The notes under the pieces were generated by a model, which saw only the letters and a list, made by a program, of their open reading frames with translations, ran no database searches and had not been told where the DNA came from. Position numbers and translations under genes: made by a program. Positions 62,847 through 64,000 of a DNA stretch of 64,000 bases are shown here, in pieces (positions within the stretch are counted from its first letter, which is position 1; each line of letters starts with the position of its first letter). This DNA is from Streptococcus sanguinis (GTDB lineage Bacteria > Bacillota > Bacilli > Lactobacillales > Streptococcaceae), in contig NZ_CP054570.1 of the NCBI RefSeq assembly GCF_013343115.1, forward strand, positions 806,001-870,000, read 5' to 3'.

Positions 62847-63821
62847 TTGAGAAGGAGTAGCAAGAAAAAACATGATGCTAATTCATTTAGAGCCATAAAA
62901 AAAGAACTTTATCAACAACAAAAGATAAAAAGAGAAGAACTTAGCATGATGGCCATACAGGAGGAGAAAAAAAGGATTAATTCGGCCTTTATTCTTCTTT
63001 GTTTGACCTTGTCATTTGCTTTATTCTTTGGCTTCTATTATTTTTCTCAAAAGATTCCTAGAGCCAACCTTAAGTACAAATATAATAAGACAGTGTCGTC
63101 AGTTAGTAAAGAAAGCTCTACTACTCAGCAAGATGAAGCTGAGTTAGAAATGGACAAAAAACAGAAGGAACTGAAAAAGAAAATTGTTGAGGAAGATGAA
63201 AAAAAGTTTGTTTTTAATTGGACATTAGACAATTTTGTAGAACTCAAAATAGCCAAAGTCGGGGAGTGGGAAAATAATCCGACTTTGGAAGAGGTTATTA
63301 CGAAATACGGTAAGGGTTCAAATGTGAGTTTTACCGAAAATGGATTGACACTAACTTATAAGACAAGAATTGTAGATGTTCCGAGATATGGTTCATCAGG
63401 ACATCCTCAGGAAATCAGTTTGGGTTTTTATGACCCCGATTCCAATGGAAAAAAGTACTATTTAATAACTAAAACGGCAGTTTACTTGGATGACATTCAT
63501 AACCTACCAGCTATCAAAAATGAGTTTGTTTTTAAGTGGAAGCCAGAAGATATGGATACATTGACAGTAGGTGATAGTCAATATGGAAAAGGTGGAATGA
63601 CATATCAGGAGATTGTTGCTCGATTTGGACTGCCTTCAGAGATGAATTTTTCTGGAAGTGATACAGATTATAGCCCGTTATCATTGCAGGTGAATTATTT
63701 TAATATTCATCGTCCACCTGCTGAACGAAAATTAGATAGAGTGTCTTTGATTTTCAAGAGGCAGGAGGATGGAAGCTTTTGTCTAGCAGATGTAAGTAGC
63801 GAATTTGACAAGAGCTGGTAA
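62847..63821 (+). CDS. Membrane-anchored extracytoplasmic protein, second paralogue
   Basis: 324-residue protein of the same design as the one at 61971: basic N-terminal coiled region, membrane helix (INSAFILLCLTLSFALFFGFYYF, about 50-72), charged linker and two copies of the same domain (FNWTLDNFVELKIAKVGEW..NPTLEEVITKYGKG and FKWKPEDMDTLTVGDSQYGKGGMTYQEIVARFGLP). It starts at TTG 62847 behind AGAGGAGA, with no ATG in reach. Probably one operon with its paralogue; function unknown. Confidence 0.65.
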   Translation: MRRSSKKKHDANSFRAIKKELYQQQKIKREELSMMAIQEEKKRINSAFILLCLTLSFALFFGFYYFSQKIPRANLKYKYNKTVSSVSKESSTTQQDEAELEMDKKQKELKKKIVEEDEKKFVFNWTLDNFVELKIAKVGEWENNPTLEEVITKYGKGSNVSFTENGLTLTYKTRIVDVPRYGSSGHPQEISLGFYDPDSNGKKYYLITKTAVYLDDIHNLPAIKNEFVFKWKPEDMDTLTVGDSQYGKGGMTYQEIVARFGLPSEMNFSGSDTDYSPLSLQVNYFNIHRPPAERKLDRVSLIFKRQEDGSFCLADVSSEFDKSW

Positions 63822-63868
63822 TGCTTCGATTCATTAGTGACATGAAAATTCTAATATTTTTTTATGCC

Positions 63869-63897
63869 TTGACATTCCTCATCTCTAACGATATAAT
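63869..63897 (+). promoter_or_regulatory. Promoter of a pyrimidine operon leaving the window
   Basis: TTGACA (63869-63874), 17-base spacer, TATAAT (63892-63897); a consensus promoter. Confidence 0.88.
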
Positions 63898-63914
63898 GTT
63901 TACAATTTAACCTT

Positions 63915-64000
63915 TAATCAAGTCCAGTGAGGCTGCAAGGTGGGAAAAACGGTATAAGAGGCAATTGGCTGCCTTGTTTTTTGCGAAACCTTGCTGCGGC
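63915..64000 (+). promoter_or_regulatory. PyrR-dependent attenuator leader (partial)
   Basis: AGTCCAGTGAGGCT at 63921-63934 matches the PyrR-binding loop consensus (ARUCCNGNGAGGYU). It is followed by GGCA-attggc-TGCC and a T6 run (63960-63982) as terminator. In the presence of UMP, PyrR would stabilise termination. The controlled gene (probably pyrR or pyrP) lies beyond the window. Confidence 0.8.

Overview
The window is a stretch of a low-GC Firmicutes chromosome, almost certainly an oral Streptococcus of the sanguinis/gordonii type. Evidence: LPXTG and CAP-domain surface proteins, a streptococcal maltodextrin transporter, a type II-A CRISPR locus with the typical 36-bp streptococcal repeat, a CpsY/MtaR-type LysR regulator, tandem fluoride channel genes, and housekeeping blocks (lepA, rpsP-khpA, rimM-trmD, rplS, mnmE, rpiA-deoB-punA-deoD). 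No prophage or integrase is visible.

Layout. 1-6,700: lepA 3' end, two paralogous lipoproteins flanking pnuC, an AraC/GyrI regulator, a C39-like protein and a HAD phosphatase. 6,800-10,250: rpsP-khpA, then an Imm-5-like gene and a Trk/Ktr potassium uptake pair. 10,400-12,900: a zone of gene decay (overlapping truncated genes, an alpha/beta hydrolase with an in-frame stop, a secreted protein with an out-of-frame signal peptide). 12,977-16,958: rimM-trmD and a SEC10/PgrA-like LPNTG protein. 17,100-20,700: malX-malC-malD on the minus strand. 21,018-22,853: uvrC, probably leaderless. 22,981-31,508: a type VIIb secretion effector module, namely accessory helical proteins, a frameshifted DUF5081-like gene, a polymorphic toxin with a C-terminal GHH/HNH nuclease, its immunity gene, and then an array of orphan immunity genes separated by decayed toxin C-termini and by repeated terminator/promoter blocks. 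31,600-37,800: enzymes and cell-wall functions. 37,800-40,430: a long AT-rich regulatory region followed by a Tyr/Asn-rich secreted protein. 40,600-45,760: rpmE2, nrnA, flavodoxin, a solitary sufB followed by a tandem hairpin array, chorismate mutase, two fluoride channels, rplS. 45,800-52,680: tRNA-Arg, tracrRNA, cas9 (frameshifted), cas1, cas2, csn2 and a four-spacer array. 52,689-60,800: mnmE, then a nucleoside-salvage operon ending in an HEPN-motif protein and a sirtuin. 60,816-64,000: a LysR regulator, two paralogous membrane-anchored proteins and a PyrR-type attenuator leading out of the window.

Most unusual items: (1) the orphan toxin-fragment/immunity array; (2) a type II-A locus with a non-canonical tracrRNA (an extra hairpin between anti-repeat and nexus) and a cas9 broken by one base in an A-run; (3) six CTTAA boxes at exact 11-bp spacing in a long intergenic region, with a C9 tract and a hairpin abutting a surface protein's ribosome binding site; (4) two 104-nt structured elements with shared ends, before an AraC-type regulator and before deoD; (5) a tandem hairpin array after sufB. 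Three genes are broken by what looks like one missing A/T in a short homopolymer, so systematic sequencing error must be excluded before they are called pseudogenes.
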